From Merdicola sp963557785 (lineage in GTDB: Bacteria > Bacillota > Clostridia > TANB77 > CAG-508), in assembly GCA_963557785.1 (NCBI GenBank), contig CAUWBF010000009.1, positions 1 to 64,000 of the forward strand: a stretch of 64,000 nt of DNA, written 5' to 3'. Below, one piece after another: positions 41,430-49,734 of this stretch. A program made the position numbers and the translations under genes. The notes beneath the pieces are model-generated. The model had not been told where the DNA came from and searched no databases. It saw only the letters and a program-made list of their open reading frames with translations. Position 1 is the first letter of the stretch; each line of letters starts with the position of its first letter.

Positions 41430-42335
41430 ATGCGAAAAAAAATAGATATTACTGATGAGAAAAAAATGGTTGCGCTGTCTGATGGAACAGAGCGTACAGT
41501 TTATCGTATCAAGGCTCTTCGGGACTTTGGGGATGTGAAGACCGGGCAGCTCGGTGGGTGGATTGAAAAAGAAAGCAACCTCTCACACGATGGAAACTGC
41601 TTTGTATATGATGAAGCGGTAGTCTGTGATGATGCCAAAATATCTCAATCAGCTATTGTAAAAGACTCTGCGGTAATAATGAACAATGCCAAAATAGGAG
41701 ATTATGCTTCAGTTATGGATCGCGCAATAGTAAGAGATAATGCCGTGATTCAAAATTATGCTCAGGTTCAAGACGAAGCCTTGGTAGCAGGAAATTCGGT
41801 AGTTGAAGATCGTGCAACTATAAAAGGTATGAGTTTTGTAAATGAAGAAGCAAAAATTTCCGGTAGTGCAATAGTGATGGATGATGCAGTCGTTAAAGGA
41901 AGTGCAATTGTACGCGATAAATCTGTTATATCAGGGAATGCAAAAATAGAAGGGAAAAGTATCGTACAAGATTATGTACAGATTGGTGAGAACGCTATGG
42001 TAAGAGATAACGCTTGGATTAAAGGAAACACTATGATTAAAAGTAATGCTATTGTAGAGGGAGAGGTTTCATTGAAAGGAAATGTAGAAATAGTTAATGA
42101 CGAAATTATTGACAGTCAGCATTTCATGGATGTAAAAGAAAGAATTGGAATCAGAATCGCAAAAGTTAGAAATCATAGAGGATTATCGACCAGACAATTG
42201 GCTGAAAAATCAGGAATAAGTTTTGCTAATATTGGAAAACTTGAAAGAGGTACATATAATATCAGTATCGAAATCTTGGATAAGTTATGTGAACAATTAG
42301 GATTAGAGATTCAATTGGTTGAAATTAAGAAGTAA
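41430..42335 (+). CDS. Left-handed beta-helix protein fused to an XRE-type HTH, 301 aa
   Basis: Residues 20-60 (VYRIKALRDFGDVKTGQLGG, then IEKESNLSHDG) are the N-terminal cap typical of phage and mobile-element hexapeptide proteins. Residues 60-225 form about 27 hexapeptide turns (for example AIVRDNAVIQNYAQVQDEAL), a left-handed beta helix. From residue 233 an intact HTH_3 domain follows (LSTRQLAEKSGISFANIGKL). The combination is unusual: a trimerising rod carrying DNA-binding heads. It may sense or scaffold, and may regulate its own promoter. A strong terminator follows. Confidence 0.7.
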   Translation: MRKKIDITDEKKMVALSDGTERTVYRIKALRDFGDVKTGQLGGWIEKESNLSHDGNCFVYDEAVVCDDAKISQSAIVKDSAVIMNNAKIGDYASVMDRAIVRDNAVIQNYAQVQDEALVAGNSVVEDRATIKGMSFVNEEAKISGSAIVMDDAVVKGSAIVRDKSVISGNAKIEGKSIVQDYVQIGENAMVRDNAWIKGNTMIKSNAIVEGEVSLKGNVEIVNDEIIDSQHFMDVKERIGIRIAKVRNHRGLSTRQLAEKSGISFANIGKLERGTYNISIEILDKLCEQLGLEIQLVEIKK

Positions 42336-42337
42336 AT

Positions 42338-42377
42338 AAAACCCCAGGCAAGAGCTAAATCTTGCTTGGGGTTTTTT
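42338..42377. terminator. Bidirectional intrinsic terminator
   Basis: AAACCCCAGGCAAG pairs with CTTGCTTGGGGTTT around AGCTAAAT, with A-rich sequence on one side and TTTTTT on the other. It ends the plus-strand beta-helix-HTH gene and the minus-strand DUF2493 gene, whose stop lies 3 nt away. Confidence 0.8.
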
Positions 42378-42379
42378 AT

Positions 42380-42745
42380 TTAATATTTAACCACTGCTAC
42401 TTGAAGTCCTTTGTCTTTGGCGATTTTGATCATGTTAGCCGTTCCACGGCTTTGGCCATCCCAAAATGCAATGAGAGCATCAGCTTCAGCAGCCATTTCC
42501 GCGTTCCGGATGGGTCCGGCTGCTCGTCCATGACGATGCCAGTCTGCAGGGTGCAGCTCGATATTTAATCCTCGTTCCTGTGCGTATTTTTCACCCAGGG
42601 TATCTGCACCTTTGGCATGACCTGAAACGATGATGACTTCATGCGTCTGTATCTTGTCATGAAGGTAGTAATCGCATTTCTCGGCCAACAGCGCGTAGTT
42701 GGAGAAATCACGACAACCGGCTATGATTACTTTGTATTTTCCCAT
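42380..42745 (-). CDS. DUF2493 SLOG-like protein, 121 aa
   Basis: The Rossmann-like start KVIIAGCRDFSNYALL, the loop IIVSGHAKGADTLGEKYA and AGPIRNAEMAAEADALIAFW match the DUF2493/YpsA-type SLOG family, which binds nucleotide-derived ligands. These are common on phages and plasmids, and some SLOG relatives signal in defence systems. The protein is complete. It follows the small GGRR-type gene after 3 nt. Confidence 0.75.
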   Translation of the reverse strand: MGKYKVIIAGCRDFSNYALLAEKCDYYLHDKIQTHEVIIVSGHAKGADTLGEKYAQERGLNIELHPADWHRHGRAAGPIRNAEMAAEADALIAFWDGQSRGTANMIKIAKDKGLQVAVVKY

Positions 42746-42748
42746 ACT

Positions 42749-43075
42749 TTAGTCTTTGAATCTTGAATTTATATTAAGAAGTTCATACCGTTGAAAAGGA
42801 GTTAATTCTTCTAATCCCTTTATTTTCCCTTCTTTTATGCGATATTGAAAACTCCTTAATAAGAAAATGAGGTCGCTTACGACTTCGTAGATTTCAGAAG
42901 CTGAGTAGTTGTATGGCTTCTCTTTTACAGAAGAATGGAACATGTCTACTTCTATTTGTATATTACGTTTCCGATAAGAGGGAACACGAATGACAGACGT
43001 TGGCGTTCCGAGTTTGCCTTTTCGACCGGCACCTATCCTTCGGCCTCCATGAGTATTTTTCTTGTTAGTTTCCAT
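42749..43075 (-). CDS. Small DNA-binding-like protein (GGRRIGAGRK type), 108 aa
   Basis: The start THGGRRIGAGRKGKLGTPTS, then VIRVPSYRKRNIQ is a pattern seen in many small plasmid proteins in which a basic arm precedes a ribbon-helix-helix-like strand. The C-terminal 70 residues are helical. Its promoter (TATCTTTG at 43096-43103, minus) lies between the gene and a large inverted repeat, suggesting autoregulation. It may be a plasmid copy-number or partition-like regulator. Confidence 0.55.
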   Translation of the reverse strand: METNKKNTHGGRRIGAGRKGKLGTPTSVIRVPSYRKRNIQIEVDMFHSSVKEKPYNYSASEIYEVVSDLIFLLRSFQYRIKEGKIKGLEELTPFQRYELLNINSRFKD

Positions 43076-43095
43076 ATTTCTTAATTATTATATGC

Positions 43096-43170
43096 AAAGA
43101 TACAAAAAAATACTTGAATATGTAACAGAATCAAGTTATAAAAAACTTAAATTTGTAACGTATTCAAGTA
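43096..43170 (-). promoter_or_regulatory. Promoter and 17-bp inverted repeat upstream of the small DNA-binding gene
   Basis: TATCTTTG lies at 43096-43103 on the minus strand. TACTTGAATATGTAACA (43111-43127) pairs with TGTAACGTATTCAAGTA (43154-43170) at 15 of 17 positions. The arms flank the expected -33 region, a typical repressor layout. Confidence 0.5.
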
Positions 43171-43234
43171 CTGTATTTTAAAGGGAAACCATTGTCAGAA
43201 TATTGGGAGTCTCCTGATGCGATTTTATTCCCTT

Positions 43235-45421
43235 TTATTTTTTGTTAAATTCTTGAATTTCAGCAATCATGTCTTTGACCTCTTTGTTGATTTTCAAGAA
43301 GTTTCCATATAGGATTCTTTCGCGTGCTTCAGGAGATTCAAAGTGATAAAACTTAGGGATTGGATAATTGGCATAGTCTTTTTCTTCTTTGCTAATGTTA
43401 TCCATATCGAAATTTGTTTTGCAGTAGAATTTACTGGTCTGAAATTCTTCAGACTCTTGAATATCCATACTATCACCACGTCCTGTTTTGGTCTTCACAA
43501 AATCTCGGGCGGTTTGACCACAAATCCAACCGGTTGGCATATCTGCAATTTTGGAGCCGGGGACCAAAGAATCGAGGTTTTCATTCAAGTTGATAGAGGT
43601 TTTGTCTCTGTCAATCGTTATACCTTTTTTCAGTTGGACGACCTTTCCAAATATGTCATTGGATAACCATTCCAAGGTTTCTTTGGCTCGTGCAGAACCA
43701 CTGACTACATTACCAACGGTTGTGATGATTTTCTGCATACCGGTCTTGCCATAGTCTGCTTCCAATTGCGGTAGTTCTTGAAAACCGAGAGCTACACTCA
43801 CTTTATTGCTTCGTGCTGTGCCGATAAGACGGTCAATCTTGTGGAAGTATAATGTAGGTAACTCATCCACAATGATGCTTACTGGAATGTTTTTTCCTTG
43901 TCCTGTGTTGACACGAGTAACAAGACGGTTTAAGATTAGTGCATTCAAAGCTCCAATGATGCTTTCCATTTCAGGGTCATTGGCAATCAGAAGATAGGAT
44001 GGATTCTTGGGGTCACTGACTTTGAGGTCAAAATCGTCACCGTCTTTGCTAAAAATCCAATATGATTCTTTGGTTGCCAGACGTGAAGTAAATACGCGAA
44101 GCGTACCAATCATACCTTCCAACTGTTCCATTGCTTTGTTTTCAAAAGCTGTTTGGAATGGACCTAAAAGTGGGGCTACTTCTGTATCGGTTTTCAAGAC
44201 TTCAAAGATCGTATCGTAGCTTTCATTTAAGAAAGAAAGGATATGGGGCATATCAGAGTATTTCCCTAACCAATAGGCAGGTTGTGCTATGTTGCCATTG
44301 GTATCACGCACAACTCCGGTTGGCTTTATCATACCGGTCTCGGGGTCAATGGTCTTGTCGAAGTTCATTTCATTACCATTCGCATCATAAGGTCTCTTTT
44401 CGTAATTGCAGAAAAAGTAGATGCAAGCAGCTAAGAAGTTGACAGCAGAGGTCTGAAAGAACTGATCACTACCGCCACCACCTTCTTTTTTACCTTTTTG
44501 CAAGGATTCAAGAAGTGTTTCAGCTGTTTCACTCGCTGCTGCAAGATTGGATATGTATTTTAGCTGAATAGGATTTACGCGCCTACTGTATTCTACATTA
44601 ACAAAGTTGATAATGTTGAACTGACAATTTTTGGGTGTCCTTCCTGCTTTCTTGTTAATTCTATAATGGTAGTATAGTTTCTGAGCCAATGTCGGGAACT
44701 TGTAGTCATAAACTACCATCGAAAAACCTTTTGCGGAGTGCTGCCGGATAAACGGTTCTATGATAGAGAATGTCTTACCGGAACCGGGAGTTCCGACAAC
44801 CCATGTTCCTCGGAATGGATTGATTATATTTACCCATCCTTTGCGAAATTTTCCTTTGTAGTAGTAACGCATAGGAATATTGACAGAGTATTTGTTTTCT
44901 ACCTTCTCTTCCATTTGCGAAAAACTCTCATTCTCAAAGTTGAATCGGTCTTTTAATAATCCATCTTTCAAGAACTTGGAAATGTTATCTAATGCAACTT
45001 GGCAAAGAATGGCCCCTACAATACTCATAAGAAAATATATCCATGTGCTTAGGGGTAATGAAAAGAACGAGGGAGACCACCGTTGTTTAAAAACCCATAT
45101 GGACAAGAACATCAGAATTAAACCGAAGGAGATGGGGTAAATCACCATCTTCTTGGCATTAAATTCCAGATGTTTTTTGTTTTTAGTTCCGATGCAAGTT
45201 ACACAGATTATCAATAAGGTCATTACCTTACTGTAAATCATGTGACCATCTTGATATACTCCCCAGGTTTTAATTCGACTATATATATCGAACAAAAAAC
45301 CATTCCAAAAATTTAATGAAGCCGGATTAATAGCGTATTCAAAAAATTCAATTAAAATGGCTACATAGATGAGTATTCTAAATATTTTGTATAGTGATTG
45401 TAAATCCTTACTTTCATCCAT
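43235..45421 (-). CDS. mobC: VirD4-like conjugative coupling ATPase, 728 aa
   Basis: Helices at about residues 12-30, 66-80, 95-112 and 126-143 anchor it in the inner membrane. The Walker A box GTPGSGKT (210-217) and Walker B region VSIIVDELPTLYF are intact, followed by VSVALGFQELPQLE, typical of T4CPs. It would recruit the relaxase-DNA complex to the secretion channel. It matches the TraG/MobC group of Bacteroidetes. It is the last gene of the tra operon and is separated from the lipoprotein gene by 3 nt. Confidence 0.9.
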   Translation of the reverse strand: MDESKDLQSLYKIFRILIYVAILIEFFEYAINPASLNFWNGFLFDIYSRIKTWGVYQDGHMIYSKVMTLLIICVTCIGTKNKKHLEFNAKKMVIYPISFGLILMFLSIWVFKQRWSPSFFSLPLSTWIYFLMSIVGAILCQVALDNISKFLKDGLLKDRFNFENESFSQMEEKVENKYSVNIPMRYYYKGKFRKGWVNIINPFRGTWVVGTPGSGKTFSIIEPFIRQHSAKGFSMVVYDYKFPTLAQKLYYHYRINKKAGRTPKNCQFNIINFVNVEYSRRVNPIQLKYISNLAAASETAETLLESLQKGKKEGGGGSDQFFQTSAVNFLAACIYFFCNYEKRPYDANGNEMNFDKTIDPETGMIKPTGVVRDTNGNIAQPAYWLGKYSDMPHILSFLNESYDTIFEVLKTDTEVAPLLGPFQTAFENKAMEQLEGMIGTLRVFTSRLATKESYWIFSKDGDDFDLKVSDPKNPSYLLIANDPEMESIIGALNALILNRLVTRVNTGQGKNIPVSIIVDELPTLYFHKIDRLIGTARSNKVSVALGFQELPQLEADYGKTGMQKIITTVGNVVSGSARAKETLEWLSNDIFGKVVQLKKGITIDRDKTSINLNENLDSLVPGSKIADMPTGWICGQTARDFVKTKTGRGDSMDIQESEEFQTSKFYCKTNFDMDNISKEEKDYANYPIPKFYHFESPEARERILYGNFLKINKEVKDMIAEIQEFNKK

Positions 45422-45424
45422 TTT

Positions 45425-46093
45425 TTATTCTTCTTCATGGTTTAACCTAATTGTCAGGATAGGGCGTGAGGCAAAAGATTGATGTTTGTCTGCACTTTCA
45501 AACCGGCCAGCACTTAAACTGTAACGCCAAGCTCTATCTGAATTTGCTCCTGCACATTCTGTACTGGTCCAATACCAACAGTCTTCCTTGTCTATGGGGA
45601 TTGGATCTCCCTCACAATTGATAATGATAGGATTGACAATATCTCTTGCTAAATATAATTGATACATTTCAGCAACTGAAGGGATAAAATACTTTGGATT
45701 CAGAGATTCTGCAAGTGGAGAACTTATGTCCTTACTTCTCATTGCAGTGGTATTTTTCTCACCATCAAATGTAGATATATCAGCGGATGTGCCTTGCTCA
45801 ACATAGGTCGTGTCCGGGTCAGAAAAAGCCCAAGGGTTATGTTCTTTTATACAAACGGCGTAGGCTGTACCATCTATTTTGTCATCATAATCTACATAGA
45901 AGATTACAGCTTCAGGAGTATTCCCTTTGCTGAGTACTTCTTCATAGGTATTAATTTCTCCATTTGTACAGTAAATCATGCCGGGTCTCCAACGATGCCA
46001 CGTTTCATCTTCAAAGACGTGATTATCACAAGAGGAGAGGAGCGTTATTATCATACAAAGTATGCCTGTAATTGATAATTTAAAATTCTTCAT
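45425..46093 (-). CDS. Lipoprotein with DUF1566-like C-terminus, 222 aa
   Basis: The leader MKNFKLSITGILCMIITLLSS ends in a lipobox with Cys22. The C-terminal half (IPSVAEMYQLYLARDI, then CWYWTSTECAGANSDRAWRY) is the fold seen in DUF1566/Lcl-type surface proteins and in Bacteroidales fimbrial tip lipoproteins. It lies between traO and the coupling ATPase, so it may be a surface adhesin or a pilus-associated tip. The coding is complete. Confidence 0.6.
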   Translation of the reverse strand: MKNFKLSITGILCMIITLLSSCDNHVFEDETWHRWRPGMIYCTNGEINTYEEVLSKGNTPEAVIFYVDYDDKIDGTAYAVCIKEHNPWAFSDPDTTYVEQGTSADISTFDGEKNTTAMRSKDISSPLAESLNPKYFIPSVAEMYQLYLARDIVNPIIINCEGDPIPIDKEDCWYWTSTECAGANSDRAWRYSLSAGRFESADKHQSFASRPILTIRLNHEEE

Positions 46094-46098
46094 ATTAC

Positions 46099-46614
46099 TT
46101 AGTTTGAAGTGGGTATTTTAAAGCCAAGTACTATTCCTGTCCGGAATAAATCCTTGCCATTGATACAAAGGTCAGTTTTTACTTGCCAATAGATTTGCCA
46201 TCCTTTTCGAAGAGAATAATTGTGTTCATAACCGGCATGAACCCATCCTAAAAATTCGTGGGTGTCGCTACCGATACTTCCTCCAAACCGAATGTTTCCA
46301 TAATGGTTTTTACCGCGTACAACACAAGGTTTATAGGCAGCACCGACTCCCCAAGTCCGGTAGTGTTTCCAAAAGGAATCTTTGGTAATATGTCCTACAC
46401 GAGGGTCTTTTGCATATTTAATATAGCCGTTGGCAAAATACTCCCAGGCATTGTGATGCTTTGTTTCATGTTCAACTCCAATTGTAAAATCAAAACCTCT
46501 TTCGTATAATGCTCCTATGCCTAATGATATTCGATTACTGTTGGCCTGAGCATTCATTTCCGTAGAAATGAATGAGAGACACAGAAATAAGAATAAGATT
46601 TTAATATTCTTCAT
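46099..46614 (-). CDS. traO: TraO-like outer-membrane protein, 171 aa
   Basis: A signal peptide ending MNAQ (MKNIKILFLFLCLSFISTEM) is followed by alternating amphipathic strands (ISLGIGALYERGFDFTIGV, then GIVLGFKIP at the end), consistent with a small outer-membrane barrel. Its position after traN and before the coupling gene matches TraO of CTnDOT-like elements. It probably forms part of the outer-membrane pore. Confidence 0.65.
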   Translation of the reverse strand: MKNIKILFLFLCLSFISTEMNAQANSNRISLGIGALYERGFDFTIGVEHETKHHNAWEYFANGYIKYAKDPRVGHITKDSFWKHYRTWGVGAAYKPCVVRGKNHYGNIRFGGSIGSDTHEFLGWVHAGYEHNYSLRKGWQIYWQVKTDLCINGKDLFRTGIVLGFKIPTSN

Positions 46615-46625
46615 ATACTTATTAT

Positions 46626-47477
46626 TTAGTTTTCATATAATAATAATTTGCTGAACGAATCTGCTCCCAATACATCTTCATAGTCAATATTAAGACTGAT
46701 TGTTCGTCCACTGATTTGTTTCTCACTCATTTCAATAGTCAGTACCTTATCATTGGGGAAAGTCAGTTTTTTTACAACGATTACATTGCGATACCCTTTC
46801 AGAAAAGACTCCGTGTTGTCTAAAACAAGGGAAGGAGTTAATTCTATGGTCTGAACATTCGTGGCTTTAGATGTTTTTTTATCATTCAATTTCAGTCGGA
46901 GCTGGTCTATGTCGAAACGGATGTTTGTCTTGTTCTCTATCGAGAAATCCAAGAAGAAATATTCCCCAACACTATAGACGTTGTTTAAGCGCATGACCAT
47001 TTTGTTATTTTTGGTGGCCACATTTCTGTAACGTGCCGGTGAAGTCCAAATTTGTCGGGCATAGCGAACCATATCTTCAGTAGACATACTTACTGCCGGG
47101 TTGTTATAAGCTGTACGTTCATTAACTTCTATGGTTTTATCAGCTACAGCTTCTTCAACTTTGGATGTATAAATCAAGCCATATTGAGTCCGATAGCGTT
47201 CGGTAACAATGGTAACAATGGCAAGGATGTCACCATCCCGATTTACTTCTACCCCTTCTTTAGGTTTTAATCGAACGGTGTTATTGATAGGCTGATCACC
47301 TACTACCTTGTGTGTGCTGATGTCGACAAAGCGGACAGGTTCCGAGGCGGTTATTACAGTCGTCACGTTTTCATTAACCGTAATAAGAGGCATCTCGTTC
47401 AAACATTTTTGAGCAAAAGCCTGGAGTGAAAAAAGAATGCAAGCTACGGCAGCTAAGAATACTTTATGTAGTTTCAT
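46626..47477 (-). CDS. traN: TraN-like periplasmic protein (VirB9-type), 283 aa
   Basis: A signal peptide (MKLHKVFLAAVACILFSLQA) precedes a beta-rich protein of the DUF4138/TraN family: NVTTVITASEPVRFVDIS, then LIYTSKVEEAVADK and FFLDFSIENKTNIRFDIDQL. TraN forms the outer-membrane-proximal ring with TraM and TraO. Length agrees with other family members (about 280-330 aa). It lies 16 nt downstream of traM. Confidence 0.85.
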   Translation of the reverse strand: MKLHKVFLAAVACILFSLQAFAQKCLNEMPLITVNENVTTVITASEPVRFVDISTHKVVGDQPINNTVRLKPKEGVEVNRDGDILAIVTIVTERYRTQYGLIYTSKVEEAVADKTIEVNERTAYNNPAVSMSTEDMVRYARQIWTSPARYRNVATKNNKMVMRLNNVYSVGEYFFLDFSIENKTNIRFDIDQLRLKLNDKKTSKATNVQTIELTPSLVLDNTESFLKGYRNVIVVKKLTFPNDKVLTIEMSEKQISGRTISLNIDYEDVLGADSFSKLLLYEN

Positions 47478-47493
47478 AATGTTCTATTATTTA

Positions 47494-48714
47494 TTAGTTT
47501 TTAATATTTTTTGAATTGATGAGATATACTTGGGTTCCATATTTAATTTTCACTTTGTTCTTTCGAATATTCTTCGAGAGCGCACTGGTTGTTTTCTGAT
47601 ACGCATTCTGAAGGGCTTGCATTCCCCATTGTGAAAAAGTATTATCACTTGTGGTACTATTGAAATTCATGCTTTGATCTAAAGCTCCACCACTGATGTC
47701 TTTGGTGGTCTCTCTGAATGAACTTCTGGGTACATACAAACCTTCAAGACCGTCCATATCATAGATACTCAGGTTGATTTTTACCAATTCATCATTGAAG
47801 AGTACACTGGTAACATTGCCCTTGACACGCTGTTGGCCGAATCCACTCATGGTACAGTAAAGGTAGCTTCCTTTGCGGATAGTACGCTCACCTATATCAA
47901 TGTCATCAAGCAAGCGAAGTCTGACTCTGCTTCCATCAACTGCTTTTATATCTTCATCAACGATGGCCTTGATCAATTTGTGGTCAGGTTCGTTGTTATT
48001 GATGGTATTGAAATAATCTGAAGCTTCATCATGCTTCTTTACGACTTCTTCCGTTTTGTCATTTTCATCCAAGCTTTTGACCGCATTGACATTGGTTTCT
48101 ATTACTTCATCTTCTTTGTCCTTAGATTGGTTTCTTTGCATAGAGGACTTGATTTTTCGTGCTGCCTCAGAAAGTTCGTCATCATTTACTTCCTCTGAGG
48201 AAGTGTTTTCTTCTTCTTTTTGGGCTTCTTCCAAGGCTTTACGAAGTTCAAGGAGCTTCCGCTCATCTTCGCTTAGATCCGAAGAACTAAGGGATTCATC
48301 TTTCTTTTGCTGATTATGAATCCTATTCTTGATTTCCTCAATCTGTTCGGTCGTGTTTTTGGATGATTCACTGGTAGAATCCATTGCTGCCAGTTCCGCG
48401 TCACTATATTGAGATTCGTATTTTTCTTTTTCCTTTTCAGTTCTTCCTTCAATATTTTCAACAGCTGAACCATCTTTGATTTTACCAAAGTTTTCGACCA
48501 TATTCTGATATTTCTGACCGATACCATCTCCTTTGATATTAGCAGATGGAAGTTTGTCATTATAATAATTTGTCGTTTCCATCTTACTTGTTTCAACTGG
48601 TTTTAAATTGAAAAAATCACAGACGAAATATCCGGTAAACAGAAGGGGTAAATACACAATGGCCGGCAGTACATATTTAGGTTGCCGGAAGTTTATTTTA
48701 TCTGTTATATTCAT
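47494..48714 (-). CDS. traM: TraM-like channel protein (VirB10-type), 406 aa
   Basis: The cytoplasmic start FRQPKYVLPAIVYLPLLFTG includes the inner-membrane helix (residues 14-32). A long charged linker with EEAQKEEENTSSEEVNDDE follows. The C-terminal domain (RLRLLDDIDIGERTIRKGS, then LYCTMSGFGQQRVKGNVTSV) is the VirB10/TraM beta-barrel part. It would bridge inner and outer membranes. It is co-directional with traL-like upstream and traN downstream. Confidence 0.85.
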   Translation of the reverse strand: MNITDKINFRQPKYVLPAIVYLPLLFTGYFVCDFFNLKPVETSKMETTNYYNDKLPSANIKGDGIGQKYQNMVENFGKIKDGSAVENIEGRTEKEKEKYESQYSDAELAAMDSTSESSKNTTEQIEEIKNRIHNQQKKDESLSSSDLSEDERKLLELRKALEEAQKEEENTSSEEVNDDELSEAARKIKSSMQRNQSKDKEDEVIETNVNAVKSLDENDKTEEVVKKHDEASDYFNTINNNEPDHKLIKAIVDEDIKAVDGSRVRLRLLDDIDIGERTIRKGSYLYCTMSGFGQQRVKGNVTSVLFNDELVKINLSIYDMDGLEGLYVPRSSFRETTKDISGGALDQSMNFNSTTSDNTFSQWGMQALQNAYQKTTSALSKNIRKNKVKIKYGTQVYLINSKNIKN

Positions 48715-48729
48715 ATTCTACTGAGGTTG

Positions 48730-49098
48730 TTATTCTAAAACAGGGTCCTGAGATTCCGAAACGGCATCCGAACTGTTTTGAGGGTTATGGTGACGTTTTA
48801 ACTTCAAATACTGTTCTTGCGTTTGAATGACACTGGAACGAGTTTTAGGCATATTTACAGCGGTTGATAATCTATAAAGGTTTAATCCTATACAAAACAG
48901 TACAATGCTGAAAATAATCCCTAAGAATATTTTAGGATACGAACTTGCAAAGGTTTGAACTTTTAAAGCAAAGACATCCAGTTTCGTTTTTCTTGCAAAA
49001 CTGGCTCCTGCATTAAAACTCTGTTCATGTAGTTCCTTGTATTTCGGGTCATTCTTATCAGGCATATCTTCGCCCAATAGCATTTTTTTTATTTTCAT
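48730..49098 (-). CDS. traL: TraL-like single-pass membrane protein, 122 aa
   Basis: An N-terminal cytoplasmic part (MKIKKMLLGEDMPDKNDPKY) leads to a transmembrane helix at about residues 57-78 (IFLGIIFSIVLFCIGLNLY) and a polar periplasmic tail. Its position between traK and traM and its size (about 120 aa) match TraL/DUF3989, although sequence similarity is only suggestive. It starts 3 nt after traK. Confidence 0.55.
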   Translation of the reverse strand: MKIKKMLLGEDMPDKNDPKYKELHEQSFNAGASFARKTKLDVFALKVQTFASSYPKIFLGIIFSIVLFCIGLNLYRLSTAVNMPKTRSSVIQTQEQYLKLKRHHNPQNSSDAVSESQDPVLE

Positions 49099-49101
49099 AA
49101 T

Positions 49102-49716
49102 TTAATAGTTGGATTTTGTACGTTGTTCAATATCTTTGTTCAGGGTTGTGCGCCAGTTGACGATAAGCAGTCCGTGAGGATTATTTTCAGTTCTTGGTAC
49201 ACGTTTAAGATAACCTTCTGTAACAAGTTCACGCATCAGGATTGAAGTTCGCCTTTCAATGCGCTGTCTTCCGTAATAAGTGAAAGACATATCTTTTTTG
49301 TTGAACTTCACGCTGTCACAATAGATACTGAATACTGCACTTGAAGCCATTACATTCCCATAGAAACCTTTTTCTTTCAGAGCATTGTATTGTGCCAATC
49401 CGGACTCATCAATCAAATACATGGCTTTTTCCATGGTATATTTGATATACTTGTCATCAGGAGCCAGGGTGAAAAAGAGGTGATGAAACATTTCCACATG
49501 GCTCTTGGCTTCCACATCCAAGGTTTCTTCCATTGTTGAGCGATTTACTAAAATAGGAACCGTACCATCCAATACATAGATTTTCTTCTGCGCATCATTG
49601 ACCATTGTCTTTGCAGTCCAAATACTTCCTAATGATATAATAGTACAGCCAACTAAGAAAAGGCTGCATATTATAAGTACAAGCTTAATCTTATTTTCTA
49701 AATTTTTGATTACCAT
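49102..49716 (-). CDS. traK: TraK-like conjugation protein (VirB8-type), 204 aa
   Basis: One helix near the start (LVLIICSLFLVGCTIISLG) is followed by a periplasmic domain with VPILVNRSTMEETLDVEAKS and HHLFFTLAPDDKYIKYTMEKA, close to the TraK family. The final part (TSILMRELVTEGYLKRVPR) is also typical. TraK is essential for the core complex and resembles VirB8. Length matches (about 205 aa). Confidence 0.85.
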   Translation of the reverse strand: MVIKNLENKIKLVLIICSLFLVGCTIISLGSIWTAKTMVNDAQKKIYVLDGTVPILVNRSTMEETLDVEAKSHVEMFHHLFFTLAPDDKYIKYTMEKAMYLIDESGLAQYNALKEKGFYGNVMASSAVFSIYCDSVKFNKKDMSFTYYGRQRIERRTSILMRELVTEGYLKRVPRTENNPHGLLIVNWRTTLNKDIEQRTKSNY

Positions 49717-49734
49717 AAACTATTTATTTTGAAA

